Below the pieces are notes generated by a model. That model had not been told where the DNA came from, searched no databases, and was given only the letters and a program-made list of their open reading frames with translations. This document shows, piece by piece, positions 62,585 to 64,000 of a DNA stretch of 64,000 bases (positions are counted from its first letter, which is position 1; the number at the start of each line of letters is the position of its first letter). The stretch spans positions 50,672-114,671 of the forward strand of contig NZ_NFJH01000008.1 in assembly GCF_002159765.1 (NCBI RefSeq), given 5' to 3'. Made by a program: the position numbers and the translations under genes. Source of the DNA: Collinsella sp. An268 (lineage in GTDB: Bacteria; Actinomycetota; Coriobacteriia; Coriobacteriales; Coriobacteriaceae).

Positions 62585-63424
62585 CTAGCCCATGTTGGCG
62601 GCGATGAGCTCGTCGAGCGTGCCGTTCTCATCGAGCGTCGCGATAGCCTCGTTGATGGCGTCGAGCAGCTCGGGGTTGTCCTTGGACACGGCGATGGCGT
62701 ACTCCTCGCCCGTGGCGGAGGTCAGGATGGTGTGCTGGTCCGTGTAGGCGCCGGAGAGCATCTGGTCGACCACGGCGAGGTTGCCGCAGACGGCATCCGC
62801 CTGGCCGGCCTGAACCGCCGCGAAGGCGTCAGTGAAGTTGGGGAACGTCACGATCTCGGCGTTGGGGAAGTTCTCACCCGCAAAGTCGGCACCGGTCGAG
62901 CCGCTCTGGACGGCGATGGTGATATCGGCGGAGTTGAGCGCCTCGGCGGCGTTCTCCTCGGTGAGCGCGGTGTTGGTGTTCAGCACAGCGACAGCCTGGT
63001 TATCCACGTAGTAGGGCGTGGAGAAGTTCACTTCCTCCTCGCGCTCGGGTGTGACGGAGATGCCCGAGAGACCCGCATCCGCCTGGCCGCCCGCCACGAT
63101 GGCGGGGATGATGCCGTCGAAGTCGATGTTGGTGTACTCGCACGTCATGCCGAGCTCCTCGGCGATGGCGCGGCCGAGGTCCATGTCGAGTCCGACGTAC
63201 TCACCGTCGACGAGGTTCTCGAACGGCGGGTAATCCGGCGAGGTGGCAAACGTGATGGTGCCGTCCTCGAGCGTCATGCTGCCGCTCGGCGCGGCCGCTG
63301 CCGAACCCGCCTGCGAGCCCTCGGACGCCGGAGCGCCGCCGCAGGCCGCGAGCCCCAGGGCAAGCGCGCACGTCGCCGCGATAGCCGCGGGTTTCTTCCA
63401 GATACCGGTGAGCTTCTTCATCAT
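62585..63424 (-). CDS. Polar amino acid ABC transporter substrate-binding lipoprotein
   Basis: The 279-residue precursor has a signal peptide ending in the lipobox LAACGG (about residues 25-30), so it is a membrane-anchored lipoprotein. The mature part has TFATSPDYPPFENLVDGEYVGLDMDLGRAIAEELGM and GQADAGLSGISVTPEREEEVNFSTPYYVDNQAV, typical of family 3 binding proteins for glutamine, histidine or cystine. GGAAGG precedes ATG 63424. It is first in the operon; a promoter with overlapping palindrome lies at 63499-63527. Confidence 0.93.
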   Translation of the reverse strand: MMKKLTGIWKKPAAIAATCALALGLAACGGAPASEGSQAGSAAAAPSGSMTLEDGTITFATSPDYPPFENLVDGEYVGLDMDLGRAIAEELGMTCEYTNIDFDGIIPAIVAGGQADAGLSGISVTPEREEEVNFSTPYYVDNQAVAVLNTNTALTEENAAEALNSADITIAVQSGSTGADFAGENFPNAEIVTFPNFTDAFAAVQAGQADAVCGNLAVVDQMLSGAYTDQHTILTSATGEEYAIAVSKDNPELLDAINEAIATLDENGTLDELIAANMG

Positions 63425-63498
63425 AGGTTCCTTCCCCTATTGGGTATGGGCGCGTGGCCCTCTCTCTTCCACGACGCCTAGTATGCACTTGTCCGTAT

Positions 63499-63527
63499 AT
63501 TATTGCAAGTCTATTCACATTTGTGAA
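63499..63527 (-). promoter_or_regulatory. Promoter and palindrome of the amino acid importer operon
   Basis: On the minus strand TTCACA (63522-63527) and AATAAT (63499-63504) are 17 bases apart, each 5/6 to consensus. The -35 is half of TTCACATTTGTGAA (63514-63527), a 6+6 palindrome that could bind a repressor. The remainder, 63528-63834, holds no gene I can support. Confidence 0.6.
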
Positions 63528-63800
63528 ACATTGTTTTGGCATCGGTCGCTGAGGTGCAGGTAACCGCCCGCACATCTGAGGTCTACCGCCTGTTTCTGCA
63601 TATTTTGGACCGATTATTCGTAGTTTATGCATAGTGCAAGCAGCGCCAAGCGACCCGCTCCCTGGTTAGGCAGAACATCTGTTGGACCACCGTGGATATC
63701 GATGGCTACCGAGGGCTGCCCGCAGGCTCGCCGTTCCGCACGCCCTAGGTGCCTCGAGCATTCCCGTGTGCGGATATGCCACTTTTTGAGGTCCTGGGGG

Positions 63801-64000
63801 ATGCGGACATTTTCTTGGACAGGCCTAGACGGCCAGCCCGAGCCGCTCCCTGCGGCCCCTGATCGTATCGTACACCGTCCGGCCGCCCTCCCGGAAGGCC
63901 TTCAGCCGGCCCTCCCGGTACCAGCGGATGTACGAGGAGAGCTCGGCGATGAACCGCTCCGCGGTCCAGCCCGACCAGTCCCTGCCGTGGAAGAACTCGA
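63801..64000 (-). mobile_element. End of an IS3-family insertion sequence (approximate boundary)
   Basis: The transposase fragment is followed on the minus strand by TGTCCAAGAAAATGTCCGCA, with a repeated TGTCC that could be the terminal inverted repeat. The exact boundary and any target duplication cannot be set because the other end is outside the window. Confidence 0.4.
63835..64000 (-). CDS. IS3-family transposase (OrfB, DDE), C-terminal fragment
   Basis: A minus-strand frame enters from base 64000 and stops at 63835 (TAG). The last 54 residues read EFFHGRDWSG, then ERFIAELSSYIRWYREGR and end RERLGLAV. This is the C-terminal signature of IS3/IS150-type transposases (F-F-x-x-R-D-W and Y-I-x-W-Y-N/R-x-x-R), which lies beyond the catalytic Glu. 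The gene continues outside the window, so intactness cannot be judged. Confidence 0.85.

Overview
The window is a GC-rich, gene-dense bacterial chromosome segment. Consistent AGGAGG-type ribosome sites, frequent ATGA overlaps, and gut-type sugar, sulfatase and nickel-lactate-racemase genes suggest a Coriobacteriia member, most likely Collinsella or a close relative. That placement is inference from familiarity of gene content, not a computed result. Both ends are cut: a TOPRIM-like gene runs off base 1 and an IS3-type transposase runs off base 64000.

Layout. 1-1.8 kb: two-gene AAA ATPase/TOPRIM-like cassette of defence type. 2-6 kb: two large convergent uncharacterised proteins (one with a Rho-N/SAP-like segment, one DUF3825 with an internal duplication). 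6-12 kb: housekeeping enzymes, a rubredoxin/ferredoxin pair, a VWA protein and a macro-domain/HTH fusion. 12.2-13.7 kb: HigB/HigA-peptidase toxin-antitoxin pair with a palindromic operator. 13.7-22.4 kb: murI, HAD phosphatase, UspA, ygbA, DUF454, a CydDC-like ABC exporter pair, prfC. 22.7-23.5 kb: RHH-nucleotidyltransferase with a frameshifted HEPN partner. 23.6-31.4 kb: trmL, PNPOx-like protein, aldo-keto reductase, tRNA-Val, Ppx/GppA, FtsB/DivIC, eno, mazG, yfcE-type phosphatase. 31.7-36.2 kb: cytoplasmic sulfatase, GPH-type symporter and their LacI regulator with TTAATCGGTTAA-type operators.

36.9-52.3 kb is the most unusual part. A LacI regulator heads a minus-strand cluster of divergent glycolysis-like enzymes (class II aldolase, phosphofructokinase family, triose-phosphate isomerase family, phosphoglucose isomerase family) interleaved with the nickel-pincer racemase larA, an orphan PTS IIB and larC. 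Divergently, the same 16-bp operator precedes an SsuABC-like importer, followed by NagB-like and NagA-like genes; larB lies convergent to these. Several enzymes carry altered active-site motifs, which suggests a parallel catabolic route for an atypical (amino/acetylated or acidic) sugar rather than ordinary glycolysis.

52.8-60.3 kb: PHP-type histidinol-phosphatase candidate convergent with a his operon in the order hisD-C-B-H-A-F-I-E (no hisG in the window). 60.4-63.4 kb: polar amino acid ABC importer whose permease carries a large extracytoplasmic N-terminal domain. 63.4-64 kb: promoter region, then the 3' part of an IS3-family transposase gene.
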